From positions 25,692,002-25,756,001 of the forward strand of contig OY987242.1 in the NCBI GenBank assembly GCA_963920765.1: 64,000 bases of DNA, written 5' to 3'. The stretch is from Ulota crispa (Eukaryota; Streptophyta; Bryopsida; Orthotrichales; Orthotrichaceae). The notes beneath the pieces are model-generated. The model saw nothing but the letters and a program-made list of their open reading frames with translations. It searched no databases and was not told the origin of the DNA. Below are positions 51,581-63,327 of this stretch, piece by piece. Every line of letters begins with the position of its first letter. Position 1 is the stretch's first letter. The position numbers and the translations under genes are program-made.

Positions 51581-54335
51581 ATGGCTGCTGTTACCATGGC
51601 TGCGCCTTCGTTGGCGATGTTTGTCGCCGCTCCTTTGAACGCGTCGGCTTCGTACTCCACGTTCTCCAGCGTCCGGATGACCGCGCCTTTGAGCATCAAT
51701 CGGCGTCTCTCCATTGTGGCCATGGCGCAGAACGAGACCAAGAAAGGTGACTTGAATGAGAAGGTACGATATTCGCTTTTGCATGTTGTGTATGACTTTT
51801 TGAACTTCGTGAGTGATCTTGATGAGGTTTCTGTAATAGAATTCCGACTTGCATGTGTCTGGCGTGTGCTGTGAATTCGAGAAAACGATAAGTCGTCGTT
51901 ACAGAGAGCTATGGAGATTTGAGCTGAATGATATGCTCTGTGCTGCGAACTGCACGTAAATCCACAGCTCTCAAGATTTTCTTGCGCTATTCGCGAACGC
52001 CAAAACATGCTGTTTCTGGTTGTGTATGAGTGTTTCAAACTTCGTGAGTGATCTTGATGAGGTTTTTGTAAGTTTTTCTCGACTTGCATGTGTCCGGCGT
52101 ATCATATGAATTCGAGAAAATGATTAGTCGTCGTTATGGAGAGCTATGGAGGGTTGAGCTGAAGGATATGCTCTGTGCTGCGAACTGCACGTAAATCCAC
52201 AGCTCTCAAGATTTTCATTTGTATTTGCGAACGCCAAATCATGCTGTTTCTGGTTGTGTAGGATCATGTTAAACTTTTTGAGTGATCTTGATGAGGTTTC
52301 TGTAAAAGAATTCCGACTTGTATGTGTCTGGCGTATCCTGTGAATTCGAGAGAACGATAAGTCGTCGTTACGGAGAGCTATGGAGACTTGAGGTGAAGGA
52401 TATGCTCTGTGCTGCGAACTGCACGTACATCCACAGCTTTCAAGATTTTCTTGCGCTATTTGCAAACGCCAAAATATGCTATTTCTGGTTGTGTAGGATT
52501 GTGTGAAACTTCGTGCGAGATCTTGATGAGGTTTTTGTAAGTTCTTCCCGACTGGCATGTGTCCGGCGTATTATGCGATTTCGAGAAAATGATACGTCGT
52601 CGTTGCTGATGTTGTACGAGCTATGGGGACTTGAGCTGAAGGATATGCTCTGTGCTGCGAACTGCACGTACATCCACAGCTTTCAGGATTTTCTTGCGCT
52701 ATTTGCAAACGCCAAAATATGCTATTTCTGGTTGTGTAGGATTGTGTGAAACTTCGTGCGAGATCTTGATGAAGTTTTTGTAAGTTTTTCCGGATTTGCA
52801 TGTGTTCGGCGCATTATGTGAATTCGAGAAAAGGATACATCGTCGTTGCGGACTTTGTACGAGCTATGGAGGCTTGAGTGGAAAGGATATGCCCTGCGCT
52901 GAGAATTGCACGGAAATCCACAGCTCTCAAGATTTTCTTGCATTATTCGCGAACGCCAAAATATGCTATTTCTGGTTGTGTATGATTATTTGAAACTTCG
53001 TGAGAGATCTTGATGAGGTTTTTATAAGTTCTTCCCGACTTGCATGTGTCCGGCGTATTATGCGATTTCGAGAAAATGATACGTCGTCGTTGCTGATGTT
53101 GTACGAGCTATGGGGACTTGAGCTGAAGGATAATTATGCTCTTTGCTGAGAAATAGATCCACATCTCTCAAGATTCTCTTGCGCTATTCGCGAACGCCGA
53201 GACATGCTGTTTCTGGATATCATGAAAATACTGACGTATCAGGAAGTGCTATGTCATGCGTAAGTTACGTATTGATGTGCGTTCAAGATGAGGTCCTTGC
53301 TTTTCAAAGGCATAGGCCTAATATTCCAACATGCGGCCTTCCTTAGGCTACTCTTGTTTAATTGTGTTGTGATACGAACAAACTTGTGAGTGGTGTAAAT
53401 GACGGTTTCCCGTGGTGTATTCCTTCAAAGATCCTCAAGATCTTGACGTTTTCATTATCATTAGATGCTGTTTTCTGCATAGAAGTAATGGTGCGCCTTC
53501 ATTATTGCTTTGCTATATGGATCATAGAGTCCTGCCGACAGTTACGCTATGTGCTGTGCTTTCCATTTTATATCAGAATCGTGCTTTGTCTTCGTGCTGT
53601 ACGCAGTTTCTAAAATTGTCTTTCTTTAGATTGTATGAAGTTACTGTAGCACCAAGAATTGCAACTTTATATTCGAGTACGCTCAGGTTATTTTGAAGAT
53701 CTGAATGGATTTGGTGCTGTCAGTGTTAACTTTTGTCTAGATAAATTCTCTGTCCTCATTTTTATCCTGTATTGAAGGCTTTGGAGATGATTTAGAATCT
53801 CTTCTTTGCACTGCCGATTCGTGGAATTTTTCCATCCTAGGATGAATCTATGCCGAACATGATTACTGGGAGCTGCGTCCTCTATATGTAGTTAATGTTG
53901 TCATGGAATCGAGAAATACTGAAGAACGTTTGTCAAGTATTGGCTCCTCTTTTAAATGGCATACATGTATCATGTTGTTTCTAACTGACAAAATCCTATC
54001 AGATTATCTCGAATTCAGGATTATGATTCTAGAGAGAGTTTCCTTTTGACTTCGAGAAAATGATCGAATTTCGACTGGACGTTTTGAAGCACTAGTTTGA
54101 TGATGTGAATAATTCAAAATTTGTTTTTCTGCAGATCTCTGAAGCCATTGCCTACGCTCAGAAGGCTTGTGAAGATGACCCGACTTCCGCTCCTTGTGCC
54201 GTATCATGGGACGATGTTGAGGAGCTCTCCGCAGCGGCTGCTCACCAGAAGGCCTCAAAGAAATCAAGCGACCCTTTGGAAGAGTATTGTGCTGAAAACC
54301 CCGAGACTGACGAGTGCCGTGTCTACGAGGACTAG
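51581..54335 (+). CDS. CP12: Chloroplast CP12, Calvin-cycle linker protein, 127 aa
   Basis: Two coding exons, 51581-51763 and 54135-54335, are joined in phase 0 (GAGAAG to ATCTCTGAAG) by GT-AG sites. Residues 1 to about 48 are Ser/Ala/Arg-rich with few acids and end near RRLSIVAMA, a typical plastid transit peptide. The mature part has both redox Cys pairs, C73-C82 (CEDDPTSAPC) and C113-C122 (CAENPETDEC). It also has the core SWDDVEELSAA, where most family members have AWDEVEEL, and the C-terminal SDPLEEYC. CP12 is an intrinsically disordered stromal protein that, when oxidised, binds GAPDH and phosphoribulokinase and shuts the Calvin cycle in the dark. The start is the first of two in-frame ATGs. 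The second, six codons on, is possible. The 2.37 kb intron is largely a tandem-repeat array. Length and motifs are standard. Confidence 0.95.
51790..53220 (+). repeat. Tandem-repeat array in the CP12 intron, about six copies of 235-244 bp
   Basis: The anchor GCATGTGTCCGGCGTAT or a near variant recurs at about 51851, 52086, 52320, 52555, 52798 and 53042, giving spacings of about 234-244 bp. Each unit also carries GATCTTGATGAGGTTT, ATATGCTCTGTGCTGCGAAC and TCAAGATTTTCTTGCGCTAT, with small differences. The array starts just after the donor at 51764 and ends well before the acceptor at 54134. Open frames on both strands inside it are by-products of the repeats. Confidence 0.9.
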
Positions 54336-56232
54336 AGTCTTAATTGAAATTCTTTAACCTGGTAAGATGTCCTACCTTTTTACGTTTTCGATTCCATTCC
54401 TGAATTATTTTCCTTAACCATATTCATTGCTCCGTGATTACCAACTGTATTCGCCTTGCACTGCTTTCAAGCTATATATATTTTTTGAACTGCATTCATG
54501 TACGCGTTTGTTGGCATGTGCTTAAAGTAAACGTCCTCAAGTAAATTTTCGACTTTATTGAAATTGTGTTAGTAACGCAATGCTTCGTATGCCGGTGCTT
54601 GGTCTACTTTTCTGATGCATTTGTTGTCCCTTTCTGGCTGTGTTTGCAGTGTACTACCGAAACTTGTTGCTAGATTGTATACTACATGCGAGAGCTATTG
54701 TCGCACTTGATGTTGAGACTCATTGGAGTTCCTAAGCTGTAAAGCCCAAGTTTATTCAGTGGGAAAAAGTCTGTTGCAAGTCGCTTGTTGAGACGCTTCC
54801 CGTGTTTATTTATTCCGCATTGATTGTGATAAAATACTATTTGAGCTTTGTGGAACAAAAGATCGGATACGCAATTTTGTATATTCATCATATTTTGGAC
54901 GTTTGAATGACATCGAGATGGAAGTATGGATTTGAAATCGGATACTACTTCAAAATTTAGCCTCGGAAATATCTATTTAGAAGTAGAGGATTAAGGTGAC
55001 ACCTGAACTAGCAAATGGGACTTGTAATTGTATATTTTGGATTGATTAGAATTAGTAGGCGGTGAGTGTACTATGTCTCCCAACTTAGTGATACAGTAGC
55101 GACTATGCTTCATCTTCGATTTCATTATGCTTATGTGGTGACTGCGGACCTCTGTTTATTCTCCATTTCAGCAGTTTTGTGAACGTTTTTTCTAAAAGTA
55201 CACCATGTTTTATTAGTGTTGCATGTTAGACTGTAATACAATAAGCGTTTGATGCTGATCATCGGTATCACCGTAGTAAATAATAGCTTGAGGGAAGACT
55301 ACGAGACAGCCGTCAGGGTTCTTATAATGTAACTTTGACAGGTGCTGATTAAAATATTGACGGTTGTTTTGAATTTCTCATACTGGTCATGTGTCTTCTG
55401 TGAAGTCGCAGTTGTTAACTATACTCATTTTTTCTGTATGCGTTTGTTTGTTACTTTTGAATCATGAAGGCGGTTTGATGTGATAATTAAATATAGTTAT
55501 TCCATTTAGTTGGCTATAATAGGAAGGTAGATCCTAAAACCTCTATTCACATATTTCTAGTCTGGGAGGTGTGCGACTAAAGTAGGTTTTGTTGCAAATT
55601 GCTCTATTGGCATACCAGAGTGATGATTCTGCGAAACATTTTAGGAGGACGAAGATTTTAGCTTCTCGATGGTTGCGTTCGTGCGTGGAGCGAACATATT
55701 TCAGCCAGGAGTGCTGCAAAAACCTTATAAAGCTTTTAATCGATGCAACAAGAAGTAAGTGAATGTAACCAAAGAAAGAAGATGATTGCAAAACATACAT
55801 TATAAGTATAAGGGAGATGATGGAATCAAAGGCAAAGAATGGGGAGAGGGTGAAATGTTGTAAGGTAAAGGGAAGAACCTAGATGGAAAGGGAAGAAATA
55901 AAGTCTGTGCTTATTAGTGAGAATATTCATAATATTACTTTGGCAAAAGAGATGTAACATGCTCCTGAGATTAAAGTTCGATTTGAGAAAAGTGCGAAAC
56001 TATTTTGTTGGGTTGACGACATCATAATTTGTTGTTGAAATGTTGGCATTTAGGCGCTGTGTCATAATCATGTGCGTGATCCTAACTCCTAATGGCATTA
56101 ACAATTGATTTTTGGCTTTCTACTAATAGGATTGGTCAGTTTGTGAGTTTCTTGGTCTTGATACCTAGTGTATAGTATACTAAGACTTTAGTCCTAAATC
56201 CCAGGTCACAATAAACTTTTCAAGTTATTAAT
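54336..56232. other. CP12 3' UTR then intergenic DNA
   Basis: The composition stays gene-like for several hundred bases, so the 3' UTR or a flanking non-coding transcript may extend here. I see no further gene and no repeat match. Confidence 0.4.
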
Positions 56233-56466
56233 TTAACCCCTCAAGGACTAAGCGTGCCATTGTGACCAATACAATATGGGGTATTTTTCTTGTATTTGGA
56301 ATGAATCCTCACCTCTACTACATTTGAGATTAACAATGAAGTTGGAGAATAGATTAAAGCGGTTCCAGTGAGCTACTTGAGATCCCAAATTAAAACTTCT
56401 TACTAGTAGCAAATATTGATTATACGGCAGCGTATATACTATGCCCTATAGTCCTTTAAGGGTTAA
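56233..56466. mobile_element. TTAA-bounded MITE, short form
   Basis: The termini TTAACCCCTCAAGGACTA and TAGTCCTTTAAGGGTTAA are inverted repeats with two mismatches, TTAA outermost. Internal sequence matches 22644-22885 (reversed) and 8858 onward. Confidence 0.85.
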
Positions 56467-56676
56467 GAATTGAAGCTTGGAACTTGCCAATTCACACTGA
56501 TAACCCCCCAAGAATTTAAAGAGCCCAATATGGCCAAAGAAAATGCTTGGAGGTGTGAAAGAAGTCAAAAGAAGCATTTCAAGCTCAATTTTTGGTCTGC
56601 TACTCAAGTGCAAATGGAGTTGCTAGTTCAACATAAATTTCCAATTGGCTTGTTCCTTGAAGTGCATGTTTTGCTC

Positions 56677-56919
56677 TACATTGAATATTGCATTTAGGTT
56701 GCCTTGACAATTAGGTTGCTTACCATGATGAATTACTTCATGACTTATCACTTGGCCACTTGGAAGCACACGCAACTCTCTAAATACTTAGATTTCACAT
56801 GGTTTAGTAGGATGCAACCGGTTTATTTTCTTGCAACATCATTGTTGTTTAGCAGTAAATATTTATTTAGTGTAAAATGTCGAAAAACTAGAGTGGGGCT
56901 AAACACAATATTTAGAGTA
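56677..56919. mobile_element. MITE family A, diverged copy 4
   Basis: The left end TACATTGAATATTGCATTTA pairs imperfectly with the right end CACAATATTTAGAGTA. It carries the ATGACTTATCACTTGG and GGAAGCACA blocks of family A in reverse orientation relative to copies 1-3. It lies 26 bp before the CACTA element. Confidence 0.65.
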
Positions 56920-57257
56920 GATTCTACAAGGAATATGGAGAATATCACTAGAAGAAAAACAAGGATAAATGACTGCGACAAATTGCCACGACTAGGTCAC
57001 AATAATTGCATTACAACTGCAAGGTGATTGCAAGAAAGACCCTCAAGTAGATCACTTTTTGTATGTTTGGGTACCCCACGTGTGGCGAGGGGGTAATTTT
57101 TAGGGGGCTAATTACTTCCTAGGCAAGAATAATAAGACCTCTATAATTATATAATTTGAAAATTGGCCTATTTTAGGGTACTCTATAATTAATTATATAG
57201 GTTTAGAGATACCATTTTTTACTAGGCTATTTTATTTATAAAGGAAAAAATAAATTC

Positions 57258-57503
57258 TTAACCCCTAAAGGATGTTACCTACCAAAAGTGTTGTCTATAT
57301 TCATAAAAAGATCATTTAGTACTTGAAAAAATGGTTATATGACAATTGTCAAAAATTCTCCAAAAAATCCTAGCTTATCATAAAAATGTTTATGACTAGT
57401 TTAAAATTTACAACTCCAATGGGATTTATGTGTTACCCAGATACCCCATCTGTATACAACACAAGAGAGAGTACACAATACATCAACATCCTTTAGGGGT
57501 TAA
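57258..57503. mobile_element. TTAA-bounded MITE nested in the CACTA element
   Basis: The termini TTAACCCCTAAAGGATGTT and AACATCCTTTAGGGGTTAA are a 19-bp inverted repeat without mismatch as I read it, with TTAA outermost. It is 246 bp long and has no coding capacity. Confidence 0.85.
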
Positions 57504-57802
57504 GGAAAGTGATGAGATGAAAGGGAGAGCGTATTCTAACTAAAAAATACAATGGAATAAGAATATTTCTCAACCCGAAGAATTCACAAGCAACTACACA
57601 CAAAAGCAAATCATGTGAAAGGACTTCATGTATTAGATTTGAAAGGAAGACAATTCATAATCACTTGAAGAACAAAGAGCTTGAGCCCTAGCATCAATTG
57701 TTTATCTCCATAATCAACTTCAATTGCAACTTCAAGGGCATAGTGAACGTCTTATTAGATAGGGATTTAGGATGAGCCTCAAAAGTCCATACTAAATACA
57801 GC

Positions 57803-57932
57803 AGTCCCAACAGTATTGCATAGGATACTCTTACGGTATGTTAACACTTGCTGTTAAGAGGGGTATTAGTCCCAATAGTATTACATAGGATACTCTTACA
57901 GTATGTTAACACTTGCTGTTGAGAGGGGTATT
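57803..57932. repeat. 65-bp tandem duplication with a nearby inverted copy
   Basis: The units 57803-57867 and 57868-57932 differ at a few positions. Each includes TAGGATACTCTTAC and GTTAACACTTGCTGTT. A partial inverted copy (TAATACCCCTCCTAACACC) follows at about 57988-58010, so the whole may be one small foldback unit. Confidence 0.75.
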
Positions 57933-59107
57933 AGCAAAGGAAAATTGAATGGATTTAGACATACCTTTAGAGTACATTCATCACCCTAATACCCCTCCTA
58001 ACACCAAATGTGAACATACCCTTATATATCACCCCTATATTATATATATAAAAAAGAAATGTCCCATATTTCTAGGGATCCTATATTACTTATACTAAAT
58101 TTATCACTTTGAATGTTCCCTTTATTATTTGTAATTCTATTATAATTTTTATCTCTAATAAATAAAACCCTCCCTATATTATGACACACGAAATTTGTAA
58201 AATGTGGTAAGTGATCTACCCAGGGAATGACCTGTACTACTTTTTGTCCCCTTGGTGCAGAGCGGGTGGTTTTAGGGATGTATCTTTTGCTTACTAACTT
58301 CTCTTCACATGAACATTTAGAGGAAGGTTCACATTGAAGTTACAGATCTATTATATTTTTTTGGATTTTTAAAAAAATCATTCACTAGTTTTAAACGGTT
58401 TATGATAATATGTCTACCTTGGCCGTTTTGTGGGTTTTCAATACTGCATTGAGCCAAAAAAAAAGGAATTTGATGCCACAAATTTGGGAAGTTGTTCATT
58501 ATTCATCATTACACGTATTTACTAAGGGGTTTTAAGAAAATGTAAATTAAGTGCCCTCTACTTTCCCTCAAAGTGGGCATCCATTGGACAAGCATTAGGG
58601 TTTGGAAACAAACATTCTTGAAAAATTGTTTGCACGAGTTGATGCCCCTCTCAATGGACCAAAACTTATTTTTTTATTTTAATTTTTTGAATTTTTTTAC
58701 TATTTTCTAAAAAGCAAAAAGGAAATTGTCTTTTTGTTGGTGATTTTTGTCCCTTTATTTTTGTGCATAATGTTTAGAGTAAAATTTTTTTAGGTCTGAA
58801 TTTTCACTAGTATGCTATTTTAAGTGCTTTAAAAAATTTCCATATTTTATTTTACTTAAAAATAAATTATTTCAAAAGCTCATAATACTACATACTACTA
58901 CTAGTTTTAAGGGTGTTTGACACAAAACTGGCAGGTCATTCTTGCAACTACCCTGCAAAACAACTACACAACATTTGCACAACTACAATCTAGTTGTGCA
59001 ATTGTTGTACAATTGTTGTGCACTTGTTTGTGCAATTGTAAGGCAGTTATTGTGACCTAGTCGTGACAATTTGTGGTAGTTGTTTATGGCATGTTTTTCT
59101 TCTAGTG

Positions 59108-59689
59108 TATTCTATTTTTTCAACAATTAGGTGAAGAATGTCTTTGGGAAATCAAAGATAGCGGCTTAGAGAGCAGATGGGATGGGTGCTCCCATGTCCT
59201 ATACAATGCAAGGGAGAAGTTTGGTGATGTGTCACTTTTTCTTTTCTTGATTTGGGCAAGGTATTTGTGCCTTTGAAGTAATGAGGTAGCAAGATCTAGT
59301 TACCTTGAGCAACCATATCTTTTGGAGTCTTTTTTTTAAATTTGTGGAGTTTTTTTCTATCAAGTATAGCTAGACACAATCTCATGGGATCAACCATTAT
59401 ATAAATCTTTCTTTTGGGGAAAATTACATTAAAGTTGAAAATCCGTATTGTGAACTGTTGCCCAAATTGGCAAATATGATATTACATTCTCAATGGCGGG
59501 GATTTTGCAGTTTTACATGGACTTGAAATCAAATTGGTTGGAAACATTTGATTTATAGTTGGGTATGGAATGACTTTTTTGGATTTTGTGATTACTTGTT
59601 CAACTTTCCAAAGATTTAGAGACTATGTTGAAGGTTTCATACAGGAGTTATGTTTAATATTTTTAGCAAGACCGTTTAGGGTCCCTACT
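59108..59689. other. AT-rich intergenic DNA, nothing recognised
   Basis: No gene or matched repeat seen. Confidence 0.45.
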
Positions 59690-60051
59690 TGCCTGGTTGG
59701 TCATTTTGATTGCTCTTGTACAATACCTCTATAGTAATTTAAAATGATGTGACAAGTGCCCACCCATTATGATATTGTTTCCAAAAATTGCAAAAATCAA
59801 TAATGCACACTGCCCTCATAAAAATTACTCGAGGGGTAACATAAGACTTAACACTACATTGGTGAATCTTCTCACAATTTGGGTTACCTAGAAATATAAA
59901 TGCATTTGGAGAGATTGTTTCTAGCCATCCATGATGGACTATGTGTTTATGATCACTTTTGAAAAGAAGAAGATAAAAATCAACTTAACTTCCATCTTTT
60001 AGAGATTAATTTTGTTATGCAAGGATAAAAAAAAGTCCTCTTAGGGGTTAA
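59690..60051. mobile_element. Partial TTAA-bounded element
   Basis: The right end CCTCTTAGGGGTTAA and the interior (CTTCTCACAATTTGG, CCATGATGGA, TGTTTATGATCACTTTTG) match the right half of the 31324-32660 element. The left half is missing or too diverged to place. Confidence 0.65.
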
Positions 60052-60453
60052 AACTTCCAACCTTGATTAATTGAGAAGTGTTTACATGGTTATGTTTCTT
60101 GCAAGTTTGATTTCAAGAAGGGGAAACCTAAAACCTAAATAATAAATTTGGGTTGAATAGAAATAGAGATTAAACTTGGAGGATAAATTCCATCAACTTT
60201 TATGCTTCACTTGTTCGGAACTTTCTTTGGTTAATCATTTTGCTTTCTCAACTCAACAATGTTGAGAAGTCATGTTCAGGTGGCACTTGCAAATTTGAAA
60301 TACGAAACATGGAACACAATGTAAAATGCCTCTTGGTTAAATTTCACTTGCACACGCAATATTCTTTCAATAATTTTGAGTCTCCACACATCGCTGCACA
60401 GATGCGCTTGCGGCAACGTGCAAAATAGCAGCACGTTCTGTCCATAAATTTCA

Positions 60454-60765
60454 GGGAAAATTTCATGGATACCCCTGAAGTTTGCCATGTTTTCATAGAT
60501 ACCCCTGCTTTTTCAGAATTATCACAAAAATCCTTGGATCAAAAAATTTAGGCAATTGTTTTGTTATGCATGTCACTTCCTTCTTCCTTTGTGTGTATAT
60601 TACTTCTTTCTTGTTATGTGTGCGTACAAAGAAAGAAGGGAAGTAGCATGCACAACAAAACAAACACTTAATTTTTTTGGTCCAAGGGTATTTGTGATAT
60701 TTCTGCAAAAGCAGGGGTATCTATGAATATATGGCAAACTTCAAGGGTATCCATGGAATTTTCCC
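60454..60765. mobile_element. Mutator-type foldback MITE, second copy
   Basis: The arms start GGGAAAATTTCATGGATACC and fold back over nearly all of the 312 bp. The 9-bp flanks TAAATTTCA and TAAATTTTA differ at one position. The interior matches the copy in PSS intron 9. Confidence 0.85.
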
Positions 60766-61710
60766 TAAATTTTACTCCAAGATTGCACCTAGTGTGTTTG
60801 GAATGCTGGCGGACAATGCATTTAGGGAGCATAAAATGATGAGCCTATGAGTAGTGAGCTAAGATTTTGTGAGCAAGAACCAATTTTGAGCTCAAAATTA
60901 ATGGAAAAACTTTTAAAATAGCAAGTTTCTAAAGAAATGAATGTTTAGAATGCAAAATTGTAAGGTCTTTTGTACATATTTATACGTGAAATCAAATGTT
61001 TTTGATGAAAAATCTAGGTTCATAGCTCAAGGCTCATGAATCCGTGCTCACTATTTAGTATTCCCCCTCTATACATCATGGTTGTCATATTGGACAAATT
61101 GCCATCCACCCCATATGCTCAATTGAGCTCTTGTTTACCTAATGAAGTCAAACCATAATTGATTTCAAAAAATGGTAAATTTTTTTTCTTTATACATGAT
61201 GGTTACACACATGATTGCTAACATGAAATTGTGTCATAAATTTTAAGCCATGTCACTTAGTAAGGATAAAAAACAATAATTTTATCCTTCCTTTTTTAGG
61301 TCAAAAACCCTACAAAGACAACATTGAATAGACACACTTGCCTATGCTATGTGGACCACGTGTCCGCCTGTCTTGTCCAATGGCAAATCTTGCCCAAAGT
61401 AACGACCATGAATCATGGTAGGATGTGCCTTTCACTGCCTATGAGGCAGTGACCTCTAGCACCAACAATTCAACAAGCAAGATTTGGGAGCAATGTTACA
61501 TGTGGAATCAACAATGGCAGTAGTGCCGAATATGTTTGCAAGTGGCTTGGGAGCAAGAATAGAGTTGATTCCTTTTGGCAATTTGTCACTCAAGCACCCA
61601 GCCCTTGCTTCACAGCCTCAACGCCATAGTGGCTAGAATGTCATCTTCTAAGGTGACTCTTGATGCTAGGCTCTTATACTTATTCGAAAAATTGCAATTC
61701 TTTTGGTAGT
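60766..61710. other. Intergenic DNA
   Basis: No gene recognised. The stretch at 61360-61680 is less AT-rich but has no convincing open frame. Confidence 0.4.
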
Positions 61711-62333
61711 ACAGGTAGTTTACCCTATTATCACTCCGCCCCTATTATCATTTTTCCATTTTCAAAAATTCATATCATCCAAGGTTTAGTTTCAAATATA
61801 AATTCTTAAATATTGCAAGAAATATCTTAGAGTCCTTTACTGGTCGTGCAATTTTTGTTTCATTTGACCAAAATTTGCAAAAGATATAGTTTATTAGCTA
61901 TAAAGACCTTAGTTAGATATACAATTTATTACCCCAACGCCTTTGCTATAGCAACGTCTGTTGCAAAATACCAAAAACAAATGAAAAATTTCAGCTAAGT
62001 TAAAACTTATGTACGACCACAGAGGTCAAAGAAAGGAAGAAGTTCAAAGATGAAAATGACAAAATATTATCATGTATGTCAATGAAAACCTTTAAGAAAG
62101 TAATCAGGAAGTGATAATAGGGCAATTTCAAATTTGAGCGGAACCTTGACCTTACCTCACTGAAACCTTGATAACTAACTCATACTGCACTCATTTAAAA
62201 ATTTGAAACTTGACATAGAACCTTAACTTAATTTTCTTGTAAATGAGACCATAACCATGTCATTTGATATATTATAATTAAATTTTTATTGATTTTTTGT
62301 TTGAGGCCCAATGATAATAGGGTAAACTACTTG
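61711..62333. mobile_element. Inverted-repeat element, about 620 bp
   Basis: The left end ACAGGTAGTTTACCCTATTA and the right end TAATAGGGTAAACTACTTGT are inverted with one mismatch. A subterminal copy of GTGATAATAGGGC near 62112 repeats part of the terminus. No coding capacity. Confidence 0.75.
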
Positions 62334-62841
62334 TACCCATTGTTTCGGCTCTTCTCCAAAAAGAGCAATGCCTTCAATTTTTAACTTCTATTATTTATGC
62401 AAAAACAATAAGAAAGCTATGAATCTCACAACCACAGCCGGTTTCCTTACCCCAACATTCATGTGGAGGGTAGCCATGTAGACTTCCTTTCAAGCCTCGG
62501 GCCTGGCAAGCTCTTGGGTGGATTTTATCATTGGGATAACCCATTGTTACAATTCAAAGTTATGAATTATCAAACTAACTAGCCCACTGTTGCAACTCAA
62601 TACACAATACTTCCTCTCGCATGTTTGAAAAGATTTGTGAGTACTGATACTTGATTGTTGCAAGGCAGGCTTTGAGACGGAGCTTGGTTATGCCTACTTT
62701 GTAAGTTGTAAGTAGTGTAAATGTTGTCCTTCTCTTTGAGTGTAGTTTTGCATCCCATCTAAGAATGCCTTTGTAACCTGATCCTCCAAGATGCTTTTCC
62801 ATCAATTTTACCATGTTGGAATCTTTTGGGTGAATATTATA

Positions 62842-63246
62842 GGGGAAATTACAAATGGTGGCATGAAAACAAAAAATATTACAAACAAGGGCGCAGTTTC
62901 AAAATAATTAAAAATAGAGGCACAATTTCAAAAAAATTGTAAAATTTTGTAAATTTTTTTAGTTTGGACATTGGTTGATTTAGAAACATCACATTAAATG
63001 TTATCTAACTTTCAAAAAACTCAAAGGTCTCTCCAAATCAAGTCTAAATAAAGAAATTTTAGTAAAGGAAAGACAATTTTTGGAGAGACCTTTCAATCTT
63101 TTGGAAGTTAGCTAACATTTAATGTGATGTTACTAAATCAACCAATGTCCAAACCAAAAAAATGTACAAAAATGTACATTCTTTTTTTGGAACTATGCCC
63201 CTATTTGTAATTATTTTGAAATTGTGCCCCTATTTGTAATTTCCCC
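62842..63246. mobile_element. Foldback element, about 405 bp
   Basis: The left end GGGGAAATTACAAATGG pairs with the right end CTATTTGTAATTTCCCC. The arms continue inward, with AAAGGTCTCTCCAAA against TTTGGAGAGACCTTT. No clear target duplication. No coding capacity. Confidence 0.8.
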
Positions 63247-63327
63247 TATTTTTTTAGTAGTTTAGAAGAGTTTGTGTGTGAATTATAGTTTAGTTCTTGA
63301 AATAAATTTATTACAAACAATGGATCT

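Larger units (their letters stand above)
56946..59107. mobile_element. CACTA-type non-autonomous element, 2162 bp
   Basis: It starts CACTAGAAGAAAAACAAGGA and ends GTTTTTCTTCTAGTG. The 3-bp flank TAT is present on both sides (56943-56945 and 59108-59110), as CACTA transposition predicts. Subterminal blocks around CACGACTAGGTCACAATAA also recur inverted near the right end. No transposase frame is visible. A TTAA element and a 65-bp tandem duplication lie within. The ends match the 191-bp MITE at 44347-44537. Confidence 0.85.

Noticed and set aside
51053-53000. Long minus-strand open frames with repeating Cys/Ser/Arg/Tyr-rich peptides opposite CP12
   Set aside because: They overlap the CP12 exon 1 antisense and the intron tandem array. 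The repeating peptides simply reflect the 235-bp repeats, and the frames shift or stop between units.
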